Origin: Firmicutes bacterium M10-2
GTDB lineage: Bacteria; Bacillota_I; Bacilli_A; Erysipelotrichales; Erysipelotrichaceae
Assembly (NCBI GenBank): GCA_000403415.2
Contig: KE159681.1
Coordinates: 576,053 to 634,020, forward strand
Direction of reading: 5' to 3'
Length of the DNA: 57,968 nt
Shown: positions 47,906 through 57,968 of the stretch, piece by piece
Numbering within the stretch: position 1 is the stretch's first letter
Layout of the letters: every line of letters begins with the position of its first letter
Program-made: the position numbers and the translations under genes
Notes under the pieces: model-generated
Databases searched by the model: none
Told to the model about the DNA's origin: nothing
The model's input: only the letters and a program-made list of their open reading frames with translations

Positions 47906-48778
47906 TCATTCCTGCTCCCCTTTGTCTTTCTTTAAATTTAAAAAGCTCCAAAGTTTTTTTGATGAGCTCAGTTTCAAATTTTCTTCAAAATTGCGTTTAA
48001 AAAACAAACTGTACAACACATCGAAAATAAATTGAAGGGAAACCATACTTGAAAATTGGCCGATCTTTTCGGAGGTCGGTGCCTCTTTTGAAGCAATGAT
48101 CAAATGATAGTCGCAATATTTTTTATACGTATTGTCCCAAAGCGAAGAAATCAGCAGAACAGGATGTCCATGCTCTTTCAAATATTCCAGAATCGGCCTG
48201 ACTTCCCGTATACGCCCCGCATATGTGATGACAATCGATAATGTATCTCTTCTTGTCTGAAGCACAGCCAGCTCCTGATCATATACTTCTGTAAGGACAT
48301 GCACCCGTTTGCCAAGCCTGGCCATATCGAATTTAAAATCCAACGCTAAATTTCGATATCTACTTGAAGTATATAAATTTATATCCTGTGCTTGTTCAAA
48401 TCGATTGATAATCAGGCGTACTGTATTGAGATCAATCAGCGAAGCCGTTTCATCAATTGTTTCTTTTTTCAACGAAGCCAGCGTTTGAATGACTTCATAA
48501 TCCGTATTGTCCGCACAAAACGGCTCATCGTAATTCGCCACATCCTGATCAAGTCGAGGCAATTCCTGCATGATTTGAAATCTCAGATCCGCATATCCTC
48601 CGACTTCTAATTTCTCGCATACCCGGTATACCGTCGATAAGGATGTATTTGCTTTTTTCGCCAATTCCCGACTTGTCATTTCGATCACAAAAGTCGGATC
48701 GGATAAGATCAATTGGACTAATTGCTTTTCGGCTTGGGTCCAACCTTGCATATACTCTAATTTTGAAAATATCGACAT
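47906..48778 (-). CDS. RpiR/MurR-family transcriptional regulator
   Basis: 290 aa. The N-terminal HTH_6 domain (residues 1-75) includes MTSRELAKKANTSLSTVYRV. The C-terminal SIS domain (about 115-255) includes INLYTSSRYRNLALDF and TLSIVITYAGRIREV, which binds phosphosugars in this family. ATG 48778 is preferred over TTG 48790. Target genes are not evident: the neighbours are guaA and tsaD, neither a sugar pathway, so it probably acts elsewhere. Confidence 0.85.
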   Translation of the reverse strand: MSIFSKLEYMQGWTQAEKQLVQLILSDPTFVIEMTSRELAKKANTSLSTVYRVCEKLEVGGYADLRFQIMQELPRLDQDVANYDEPFCADNTDYEVIQTLASLKKETIDETASLIDLNTVRLIINRFEQAQDINLYTSSRYRNLALDFKFDMARLGKRVHVLTEVYDQELAVLQTRRDTLSIVITYAGRIREVRPILEYLKEHGHPVLLISSLWDNTYKKYCDYHLIIASKEAPTSEKIGQFSSMVSLQFIFDVLYSLFFKRNFEENLKLSSSKKLWSFLNLKKDKGEQE

Positions 48779-48899
48779 ACTCTTTCTCAACTCTCTGTTT
48801 CTTCGTCCTTATTTTCTGACAAAATAATTTCAATATTCATCGCCGTTCTATGCATTTTCCGCATTTCCGGATACAATAAAATCATCTTACAGTTACGTG

Positions 48900-48918
48900 T
48901 CAGCAGAAATCCTGCTGA
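48900..48918. other. Perfect hairpin after tsaD
   Basis: GTCAGCAG / CTGCTGAC with a 5-nt loop, 5-6 nt past the tsaD stop. The T run is on the plus-strand side (TTTTTATT), not downstream of tsaD, so it is not a textbook terminator for the minus-strand operon. Confidence 0.5.
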
Positions 48919-48922
48919 CTTT

Positions 48923-49924
48923 TTATTCGATTTCCCAACTTGAGTCTGCGGTTAAAGAAGCATCTGCAAGACGCCCTGTACTGTAGGCGATATCTCCTGC
49001 AATCGCAATCATACTTGCGTTATCCGTACAACAATACATCGGAGGCACCGTAAATTCCGTATTGGGATAGCGTTTTCTCAAATCTTCAACTTTTTCTCTC
49101 AATCTCGAATTCGCGGAAACACCTCCGCCGACCACAAAATGGCGGATTTCCGGATGATCATCCAGCACTCTAGTTACCCGTGAGAAAATTTCGTTCAAAG
49201 CTGTTTCCTGAAAACTTGCCGCAAGATCAGCCATATCGAACGTTTGATTCGTACGCTCCATTCGTTTGACAAACTGCAGCACCCCCGATTTCAGTCCCGA
49301 AAAGGAAAAATCATATCGGCCTTCTGTTTTCGGTTGAGGAAGCGAGTAGATTGCTTTGCCCTCTCTTGCCAGCTTGTCGATTTTCGGACCTCCGGGATAA
49401 CCAAGTCCGAGAACACGAGCCACTTTATCATAAGCCTCTCCGATTGCGTCATCTTGTGTTTCCCCCAAAATCTCAAAACTATGTTCGTCTTTCATATATA
49501 CAAGTTCCGAATTTCCGCCGCTGACAATGAGTGCGAGCACCGGATATTTCATATCGACTACAAGCTCGTTTGCATAAATATGTCCTGCCAAATGATGGAC
49601 CGGTACAAGCGGTTTATGATAAGCAAACGCCAAAGTTTTTGCTGCCTGCACGCCAACATGCAGACAACCAATCAATCCGGGCCCTTTCGTGACCGCAACC
49701 ACATCCACATCCTCCATGGTCATCTTTGCTTCTTTAAGTGCTTTTTCGATACAAATCGAAATGTTTTCCACATGAATTCGGCTGGCTACTTCCGGAACGA
49801 CCCCTCCGAATTCTTTATGTACATCAATTTGGGTCGCAACAACAGAAGAAAGCACTTCTTTTTTATCTTTTACGATTGCGACTGCGGTTTCATCACAGCT
49901 GCTTTCAATCCCTAAAACAATCAT
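48923..49924 (-). CDS. tsaD: tRNA threonylcarbamoyladenosine transferase TsaD
   Basis: 333 aa, the usual length. It transfers the threonylcarbamoyl group to A37 of ANN-decoding tRNAs together with TsaB and TsaE. Start ILGIESSCDETAVAIV; metal-binding HHLAGHIYANEL; VSGGNSELVY; VVGGGVSANSRLR; ASMIAIAG. Its ATG overlaps the rimI stop by 1 bp (TGATG). It is the last gene of the rarA-tsaE-tsaB-rimI-tsaD operon. Confidence 0.97.
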   Translation of the reverse strand: MIVLGIESSCDETAVAIVKDKKEVLSSVVATQIDVHKEFGGVVPEVASRIHVENISICIEKALKEAKMTMEDVDVVAVTKGPGLIGCLHVGVQAAKTLAFAYHKPLVPVHHLAGHIYANELVVDMKYPVLALIVSGGNSELVYMKDEHSFEILGETQDDAIGEAYDKVARVLGLGYPGGPKIDKLAREGKAIYSLPQPKTEGRYDFSFSGLKSGVLQFVKRMERTNQTFDMADLAASFQETALNEIFSRVTRVLDDHPEIRHFVVGGGVSANSRLREKVEDLRKRYPNTEFTVPPMYCCTDNASMIAIAGDIAYSTGRLADASLTADSSWEIE

Positions 49925-50367
49925 CAGTCAAGTCCTCCTACCGGTTTTGTCATGATGATGGCATCTTCGCCATCCGGATAATATTTTTTCGATATATTCA
50001 TTTGAATGTATCCGTTTTTTTCGTAAAGTTTCCGCGCTGCCATATTGGATGCCCGAACTTCCAACGTGATCACTTCACATCCTGCATCCATCGCCCTACG
50101 GTCCATGGCCTTCATTAACTGATCGGCAAAATGCTTTCTTCTCTTTTTCGGATCAATTCCGATTTTCGCAATCTGTCCTGTTTCAAACGTTTCCCAAAAA
50201 AAAGTATAGCCGACAATTTCTTCTTCCTCGATCAGGACCCAGCCATGGGAAAACGGGTTTCCTTCCAATTCATAACGCAAGTTATCAAAGGTCCAAGGCT
50301 GAGCGAAACACTGTTTTTCCAGCATCAATACTTGATCGAGGTCTTCAAGCACCATTTCCCGAATCAT
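49924..50367 (-). CDS. rimI: Ribosomal-protein-alanine N-acetyltransferase RimI-like
   Basis: 147 aa GNAT domain, with GQIAKIGIDPKKRRKHFADQLM as acetyl-CoA-binding region and NMAARKLYEKNGY near the end. The gene sits between tsaB and tsaD, the conserved position of rimI in Firmicutes. It acetylates the N-terminus of ribosomal protein S18 and perhaps others. ATGA overlap with tsaB. Confidence 0.93.
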   Translation of the reverse strand: MIREMVLEDLDQVLMLEKQCFAQPWTFDNLRYELEGNPFSHGWVLIEEEEIVGYTFFWETFETGQIAKIGIDPKKRRKHFADQLMKAMDRRAMDAGCEVITLEVRASNMAARKLYEKNGYIQMNISKKYYPDGEDAIIMTKPVGGLD

Positions 50368-50963
50368 GCTTTATACGCATCGCTTTCCTTTAAATACTTA
50401 GGTGCAAGCGTATGCTTGTTTTCAATGACGCGATATTGATCTTTTAATTTTATGAAATTGTCCAAAAAATCAGACTGCGCGCTTTCCTGTCCGATTAAAT
50501 ATCCATCTCCGTAAAGGGTTCCCGGATTTTCTTCGAGAAACCGAGGAATCTGATCCACTTCAAGAACACAAGGTTCTTTCAAGATCTTTCCATCTTCAAG
50601 ATGCGCCACATAAGCACGTTTTGATCTGGCATCCAGGATCACGTTGGCTTTTCCTTTTGCGCCTGCATAAAGCTGCATCGTCGAAATGCAGCAAAGCTCT
50701 TGTCCCATCTGGGTCGATAAAACCTTCGCAATTGTCATTGCGATCCGGATACCGGTATAGCTTCCCGGACCATCGGTAATCACGATTCGATCGATATCTT
50801 TATAATCGATATTGTTTTGTTTTAATAATTTTTCCAATTCGACAAAGATCGTTTCGCTTTGTTTCTTAAATGCCTCAAAAGCAATTCCATCTATAAGCTT
50901 GTCATCCCGATACAATCCGATGACTAAATTTTTATATGCGCTATCCATGCATAATGTGATCAT
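50364..50963 (-). CDS. tsaB: tRNA threonylcarbamoyladenosine biosynthesis protein TsaB
   Basis: 199 aa. Actin-like fold scaffold with VITDGPGSYTGIRIAM, the diagnostic motif. It binds TsaD and TsaE. ATG 50963 is chosen because AAAGGAG lies 7 nt before it; the ATG two codons earlier (50969) is too close to the same site. It overlaps tsaE by about 23 bp. Confidence 0.95.
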   Translation of the reverse strand: MITLCMDSAYKNLVIGLYRDDKLIDGIAFEAFKKQSETIFVELEKLLKQNNIDYKDIDRIVITDGPGSYTGIRIAMTIAKVLSTQMGQELCCISTMQLYAGAKGKANVILDARSKRAYVAHLEDGKILKEPCVLEVDQIPRFLEENPGTLYGDGYLIGQESAQSDFLDNFIKLKDQYRVIENKHTLAPKYLKESDAYKA

Positions 50964-51411
50964 GTTCATACTCCTTTACAATTTGCTGCGAAATCGGTCC
51001 GGTTCCGATCATTTCGATCGAACGATCTTCATCGATTCCTTCCAAGATTTTGATTTCTATGTGATCGGCAGGAATTTGATTTTCGATAAAATGAGACCAT
51101 TCAATCACACAGATCCCATCGTCAAAACATTCTTCGAATCCCAGATCCTGATCGATTCCTTCAAGGCGATAGGCATCAATGTGATAAAAAGGTTTCCCAT
51201 CCCCTTGTTTGTATGCTTTCATAATGTTAAAAGTCGGGGAATTGATCACTTTTTTTACCCCAAGTTCTTTTCCGAACGTTTGGGTCCAAGTCGTCTTTCC
51301 GGCCCCAAGATCTCCGCTCAAGCATAAGACGAGGTCTTGGCCTTGTACAAGTTTGGCCATCAATTTGGCAAATTGCTTTGTTTCGTTTAATGAATGAATT
51401 TCAAACTTCAT
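50941..51411 (-). CDS. tsaE: tRNA threonylcarbamoyladenosine biosynthesis ATPase TsaE
   Basis: 156 aa. Walker A GDLGAGKTTWTQ, SPTFNIMKAY, HIDAYRLEG and VIEWSHF are the typical TsaE blocks. It powers turnover of the TsaBD complex. Its start overlaps the rarA stop by 4 bp (ATGA), so translation is coupled. Confidence 0.95.
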   Translation of the reverse strand: MKFEIHSLNETKQFAKLMAKLVQGQDLVLCLSGDLGAGKTTWTQTFGKELGVKKVINSPTFNIMKAYKQGDGKPFYHIDAYRLEGIDQDLGFEECFDDGICVIEWSHFIENQIPADHIEIKILEGIDEDRSIEMIGTGPISQQIVKEYEHDHIMHG

Positions 51412-52775
51412 TTTTTCCTCCTGATTTGTGAATAATGGTCTTTGATCGCCTTGATCTGTTCCATTCGCTTTTTCACCTTTATTTCCGAGCCCTGATCGGA
51501 AGGTTCATAATAATGCTTGTCCTTTAACGGATCGGGCAGGCATTGCATATCCGTCATATGGTATGCATAGTCATGTGAATATTCATAATTTTTTCCGTAC
51601 CCAAGCTCATCCATCAATTGGGTCGGCGCATTGCGTATTTGCATAGGAACCGGCAGATCAAATGTTTTTCGTGCATCTTCTTTCGCCGTATTGTAGGCAA
51701 CTTCCAGTGCGTTCGATTTGGGAGCTAAACAAAGATAAACCACCGCATGAGTCAAATGCACATTGCATTCGGGCATTCCTAAATAATGGCACGCATTGTA
51801 AGCGGCAATACATATTTCCAATGCTCTTGAGTCGGCCATCCCGATATCTTCGCTTGCCATACGAACAAGCCTTCTGGCTACGTAAAGCGGATCTTCTCCG
51901 CCTTCGAGCATACGGGCCAGCCAATATATGGCCGCATCGACATCCGAGTTGCGTACACTTTTGTGCAATGCCGAAATGATATTATAATGTTCTTCCCCTT
52001 TTTTATCGTAAATGAGGGAACGCCTTTGCAGACATTGCTTGATGATATCTTTCGAAACATGAACACCGTAAATATCATTTGGGGAATTCGTTACGACCAT
52101 TTCCAACGTATTCAGGCAAAATCGGGCATCTCCGTTTGAAAAAGCGGCAATCGCTTGAATATCTTCTTCGGAAATATCGATCGGCATCGTTCCTAAACCT
52201 TTGGAAGACTGCAACGTTGAATGAATCAGCTCAATTAAATCATTTTGATCTAAAGCATTGAGAACGAATGTTCGACATCTTGACAAAAGAGCCGAATTGA
52301 TTTCAAAACTCGGATTTTCAGTCGTGGCTCCGATCAAAATAATACTTCCTTTTTCCACATAGGGAAGAAAAGCATCTTGCTGCGCTTTGTTGAATCTGTG
52401 AATCTCATCAACAAATACGATCGTTTTTTTATTGGAAAGCCGATTGTACTCAGCTTTTTTCATCACTTCCTTGATTTCTTTGATCCCACTTTGCACAGCT
52501 GAAAAATCGATAAAATTCGATTTGGTCTGCTTGGCAATAATACGGGCAAGCGTTGTTTTCCCTACACCCGGAGGTCCCCAGAAAATCATAGATGTGATCT
52601 GATCGTTTTCAATCATATTGCGCAACAAGTTTCCGGGCGCAACCAATTGTTTTTGACCAACATATTCATCAAGTGTTTCGGGTCGCATTCGATCCGCCAA
52701 AGGTCGAAATATGTTTGTATCGTTTTGTGTGATTTCTTGTTCGTCATCAAACAATGAAGTTTGTATCGTTTCCAT
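51408..52775 (-). CDS. rarA: Replication-associated recombination protein A (MgsA/RarA)
   Basis: 455 aa AAA+ ATPase. LADRMRPETLDEYVGQ at the N-terminus, Walker A GPPGVGKTT, Walker B FVDEIHRFNKAQQD, sensor GATTENPSFEI and a C-terminal tetramerisation domain (ALEICIAAYNACHYLGMPE). It acts at stalled replication forks. TATAAT (minus strand, 52794-52799) lies about 18 nt before the ATG with GGAGAG between, so the tRNA-modification operon probably starts here. Confidence 0.95.
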   Translation of the reverse strand: METIQTSLFDDEQEITQNDTNIFRPLADRMRPETLDEYVGQKQLVAPGNLLRNMIENDQITSMIFWGPPGVGKTTLARIIAKQTKSNFIDFSAVQSGIKEIKEVMKKAEYNRLSNKKTIVFVDEIHRFNKAQQDAFLPYVEKGSIILIGATTENPSFEINSALLSRCRTFVLNALDQNDLIELIHSTLQSSKGLGTMPIDISEEDIQAIAAFSNGDARFCLNTLEMVVTNSPNDIYGVHVSKDIIKQCLQRRSLIYDKKGEEHYNIISALHKSVRNSDVDAAIYWLARMLEGGEDPLYVARRLVRMASEDIGMADSRALEICIAAYNACHYLGMPECNVHLTHAVVYLCLAPKSNALEVAYNTAKEDARKTFDLPVPMQIRNAPTQLMDELGYGKNYEYSHDYAYHMTDMQCLPDPLKDKHYYEPSDQGSEIKVKKRMEQIKAIKDHYSQIRRKK

Positions 52776-52807
52776 AATATCTCTCCGAATTCCATTATAT
52801 CAGAAAT

Positions 52808-54103
52808 TCAGGAAACTTGATTCCCCGGTATTGTTTCCAGCAGCCTCCATACTCGCGCGATCGCATAAGGAAACGGGAATTTTTTTCGAAAAATCTCAAA
52901 TTGAGAGGGTAGTTTTTCATGATATGACAACAGCAAGCTGTGAAAGAACACAATCATATTGCGCACGCTTTTTATTTCCATGGCTTTGTACTCCAACGGA
53001 TACGGCAAGACATTCGGATCTTGATCAAAATGTTTCAGTCCATAAAGGACAAGTTTTATAAATTCATCAAAATGATATTGTTTGCTCATCGAAATGTTAC
53101 AGATGATTCCAATCATTTCTACTATACGTCCAAGAATATATTTCGATGAATATCGATTTTCAAGCGGCCGAGGACTGTAACCAAAGAAAAATCCGTACAT
53201 CGCTTCCATTGTCGAATCAAAATGCTCAAGCACATCAAGTGCTTGTGTATCGACAAGCATTTCCATGTATCTTTGTTCAAATTGTACGATCTTTTCCCAA
53301 TCTTCTTTGTAAAAGGTATATAAATATCCGGGTGCTTCGTTTAAGTATTTAAGGGTTTCCAAATATCCTTCCTGCATTTGGGGAATAAGATCTTTTGCGG
53401 TAAAATCAAGAAAATAATGCAGCTTAAATAAAGGCCGAATCAATAATTGATCCCCATTCGAAAAGAGCGGATCTTTTTGGTAAAAACCGCTGATATCGAT
53501 CACGATGCTTTTTTGCGCTTTGAACCGATCGGCAAGTTCAAAAGGAACTGCATTGGCGTAAGCTCCATCGGCGTACCAATCCTCACCGATTTTTACTAAA
53601 TTAAAAGCCGGAAAATACGCGGCCGAGGCAAAAAGGATATCGAGTGCATTGCTTTCATTGAAATCGGATTTAAAAAAGACTTTCGGCTCTTTGCGAGATA
53701 TATTATATGTTATACAGGCAAAGTCGATCTTCGAATGTTTAAACGTTTCAAGGTCGAACATTTTTTCATAGCTTTGACGAAACGCGTGAATATCCGGGCC
53801 TTTTTGACAAAGAGGATCTAAAAAAGCGTCAATTCCTTGATTGAACAAATCCGGATGATGATACAGTTGAGGAAACATAAATAAATTCTTCGAGAGTTCT
53901 GATTGAGTAAAACTCTTGATCCAGCATTCGAGAGCAGGAAGATCTTGCTGGACTAAGATGGCTCCGCACAAGGAACCGATGCTTGCTCCGATTACGGCAT
54001 CAAACCGATAGCCGCATTCGAGAAGGGCTTTACATGCCCCTACTTCATAACTTCCTTTGGATCCTCCTCCGCCTAACACAAGAGTAATGGATTGTTGATT
54101 CAT
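52808..54103 (-). CDS. Patatin-like phospholipase
   Basis: 431 aa. Glycine-rich oxyanion loop GGGGSKGSYEVG (residues 11-22), nucleophile Ser41 in GASIGS and the dyad Asp in DGAYANAVP near residue 182. No signal peptide, so it acts in the cytoplasm or at the inner membrane face. The C-terminal about 200 residues are helical and not recognised. It probably hydrolyses acyl lipids; the substrate is unknown. The gap to rarA is 32 nt, but rarA has its own -10 there. Confidence 0.88.
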   Translation of the reverse strand: MNQQSITLVLGGGGSKGSYEVGACKALLECGYRFDAVIGASIGSLCGAILVQQDLPALECWIKSFTQSELSKNLFMFPQLYHHPDLFNQGIDAFLDPLCQKGPDIHAFRQSYEKMFDLETFKHSKIDFACITYNISRKEPKVFFKSDFNESNALDILFASAAYFPAFNLVKIGEDWYADGAYANAVPFELADRFKAQKSIVIDISGFYQKDPLFSNGDQLLIRPLFKLHYFLDFTAKDLIPQMQEGYLETLKYLNEAPGYLYTFYKEDWEKIVQFEQRYMEMLVDTQALDVLEHFDSTMEAMYGFFFGYSPRPLENRYSSKYILGRIVEMIGIICNISMSKQYHFDEFIKLVLYGLKHFDQDPNVLPYPLEYKAMEIKSVRNMIVFFHSLLLSYHEKLPSQFEIFRKKFPFPYAIARVWRLLETIPGNQVS

Positions 54104-54108
54104 AAAAT

Positions 54109-54148
54109 AAAAAAATCCTTTCCGAATCTTATCTTAATCGAAAAGGAT
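54109..54148 (-). terminator. Terminator after the GNAT gene
   Basis: Stem ATCCTTTTCGA / TCGGAAAGGAT (minus strand) with one wobble pair and a run of seven T, placed between the GNAT and patatin genes. Confidence 0.82.
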
Positions 54149-54168
54149 AAGAATGAAAATTCTCATAC

Positions 54169-54633
54169 TTACAAGATTGTTTCCATGCCGATCTTGTAAG
54201 GTTTCATACCCAAACTTTCGTAAAACTTTTGGGCATCCGGATTCAAGCTCCATACATTCAATGTAATATTATAAAAATTATTTTGTTTCGCATATTTGAC
54301 AACATATTCGTATAATTGTTTTCCGATATGCTGATGACGAGCATTTTTATCGACACAAATATCATCAATGTAAAGTGTCTTGATATCGGTCAACAACTGA
54401 TCATGAAGATGGCACTGGTATATGCAAAACGCATAGCCTTTTACTTTCCCGTTTTCACCGATATAAACAAAAACCGGTCGTTCTTCATCCTCGATAATTT
54501 CTTTTAATTCATCTGGCGTATATTTCGTGCCGCGTTTAAAAAGATCCGGTCTGCCTTGATAGTGCACTTCATTGACTTGGTGCAGCAGATTCATCAATAC
54601 CGGAATATCTTTCATTTGAGCTCTTCGAATCAT
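54169..54633 (-). CDS. GNAT family N-acetyltransferase
   Basis: 154 aa. IRRAQMKDIPVLMNLLHQV at the N-terminus, the acetyl-CoA loop in DDICVDKNARHQHIGKQLY and a C-terminal NVWSLNPDAQKFYESLGM. The acceptor is unknown. AAAGGAGAGAATT precedes the ATG; a TGATATATT extended -10 lies about 30 nt upstream. Monocistronic between the rRNA terminator and its own terminator. Confidence 0.88.
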   Translation of the reverse strand: MIRRAQMKDIPVLMNLLHQVNEVHYQGRPDLFKRGTKYTPDELKEIIEDEERPVFVYIGENGKVKGYAFCIYQCHLHDQLLTDIKTLYIDDICVDKNARHQHIGKQLYEYVVKYAKQNNFYNITLNVWSLNPDAQKFYESLGMKPYKIGMETIL

Positions 54634-54738
54634 AATTCTCTCCTTTTTTATTTTCTTTATTACAATATATCAGAAATAATTGAGATTTATCTTCAAACAT
54701 AAAAACCGAATAAATTTCTTATATACCCAATGATCATT

Positions 54739-54770
54739 ACGAAAAGGAGTGCCTAACAGAGCACTCCTTT
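54739..54770 (-). terminator. Terminator of the rRNA operon
   Basis: Stem AAAGGAGTGC / GCACTCCTTT (arms 54761-54770 and 54743-54752), followed by TTCG on the minus strand. It lies 20 bp after the 5S gene. Confidence 0.8.
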
Positions 54771-54791
54771 ATCATTGTTCCATAAAAAAAA

Positions 54792-54908
54792 AGACCCGGC
54801 AACGTGCTATTTTCGCAGGCGCAAGGCCAACTATCGTCGCCGCTGGGGTGCTTAACTGCTGAGTTCGGAATGTATTCAGGTGTCTCCATCCCGCCTTCGT
54901 CACCGGAT
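54792..54908 (-). rRNA. rrf: 5S ribosomal RNA
   Basis: About 116 nt on the minus strand, from TCCGGTGACGAAGGCGGGAT to the matching 3' end CACGTTGCCGGGT. Conserved CCGAACTCAGCAGTTAAGC and the terminal stem are present. Exact ends are uncertain by a few bases. Confidence 0.95.
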
Positions 54909-54990
54909 CTTCTTTTGCTCGATCCCTCAAAACCGACATCCACTCTTCTCTCTTACACTTCTTTCGTCTCTTTCGCAAGTCGCGGGCTCT

Positions 54991-57908
<2,918 letters not shown>

Positions 57909-57968
57909 AGTTGGTTCTCTTGTTTCTTGTGCTTTCTTCAAGATCTTTCTAAACTGTTCACTGTTTTT
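57909..57968 (-). other. Start of the 16S-23S spacer
   Basis: 60 bases upstream of 23S, AT-rich, with no tRNA visible inside the window. 16S would lie to the right. Confidence 0.7.

Noticed and set aside
57909-57968. tRNA gene in the 16S-23S spacer
   Set aside because: No cloverleaf or CCA-like end is visible in the 60 bases available.

Overview
The window looks like a chromosomal segment from a low-to-moderate-GC Gram-positive bacterium (Bacillota). Supporting features are LicT/BglG antitermination, a CcpA-type cre site, sigma-A promoters, strong GGAGG ribosome sites, Tn916-family and IS21-family remnants, and the rarA-tsaE-tsaB-rimI-tsaD cluster. My best guess is an Erysipelotrichia-like gut or oral organism, but this rests on general gene flavour rather than a decisive marker.

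Layout. 1-4199 (minus) is the N-terminal 1,399 residues of a secreted leucine-rich-repeat surface protein with about 720-bp tandem repeats; its C-terminus lies beyond the left edge. 4306-5807 is a split ThrE-type threonine/serine exporter plus a small unknown gene. 5885-8686 is an M20 amidohydrolase followed by adenine deaminase. 8718-9810 is a cation/Ca2+ antiporter behind a yybP-ykoY-type (Mn2+) riboswitch with a visible terminator switch. 9825-10532 is a cell-wall amidase. 10647-15236 is a beta-glucoside operon (licT, EIIBC, 6-phospho-beta-glucosidase, EIIA) with cre, promoter, RAT and terminator all readable. 15248-16213 is a UPF0158-GNAT fusion. 16420-19724 is a response regulator / ABC transporter / histidine kinase operon. 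19829-25416 is a second beta-glucoside PTS locus with an AraC regulator that carries a glycosidase-like C-terminal domain. 25627-26772 is an aldo/keto reductase with a ferredoxin-like tail.

26.9-36.4 kb is an accessory region. It holds an ABC exporter divergent from a LytTR response regulator and AgrC-like kinase, small membrane proteins, an HTH-TPR (RRNPP-like) regulator facing a short peptide frame across a perfect palindrome, and a LytTR regulator that lacks the phospho-acceptor Asp. Several genes here are broken by apparent single-base shifts, mostly at short homopolymers.

37.28-44.15 kb is AT-rich and is a decayed Tn916-family conjugative element. It contains broken orf14 (cwlT) and orf13 (tcpC) at one side and a stub of the orf9 repressor on the opposite strand at the other. 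Between them, where Tn916 carries tet(M), sits a two-component system plus a lantibiotic-immunity-type ABC transporter (ATPase and two permeases), a small membrane protein and a CheY-like receiver with an in-frame stop. An internally deleted IS21 copy follows (44.2-46.0 kb).

46277-54633 (all minus) is housekeeping: guaA, an RpiR regulator, tsaD, rimI, tsaB, tsaE, rarA, a patatin-like phospholipase and a GNAT acetyltransferase. 54739-57908 is the 3' part of an rRNA operon on the minus strand (23S, then 5S, then a terminator); its 16S gene would lie past the right edge.
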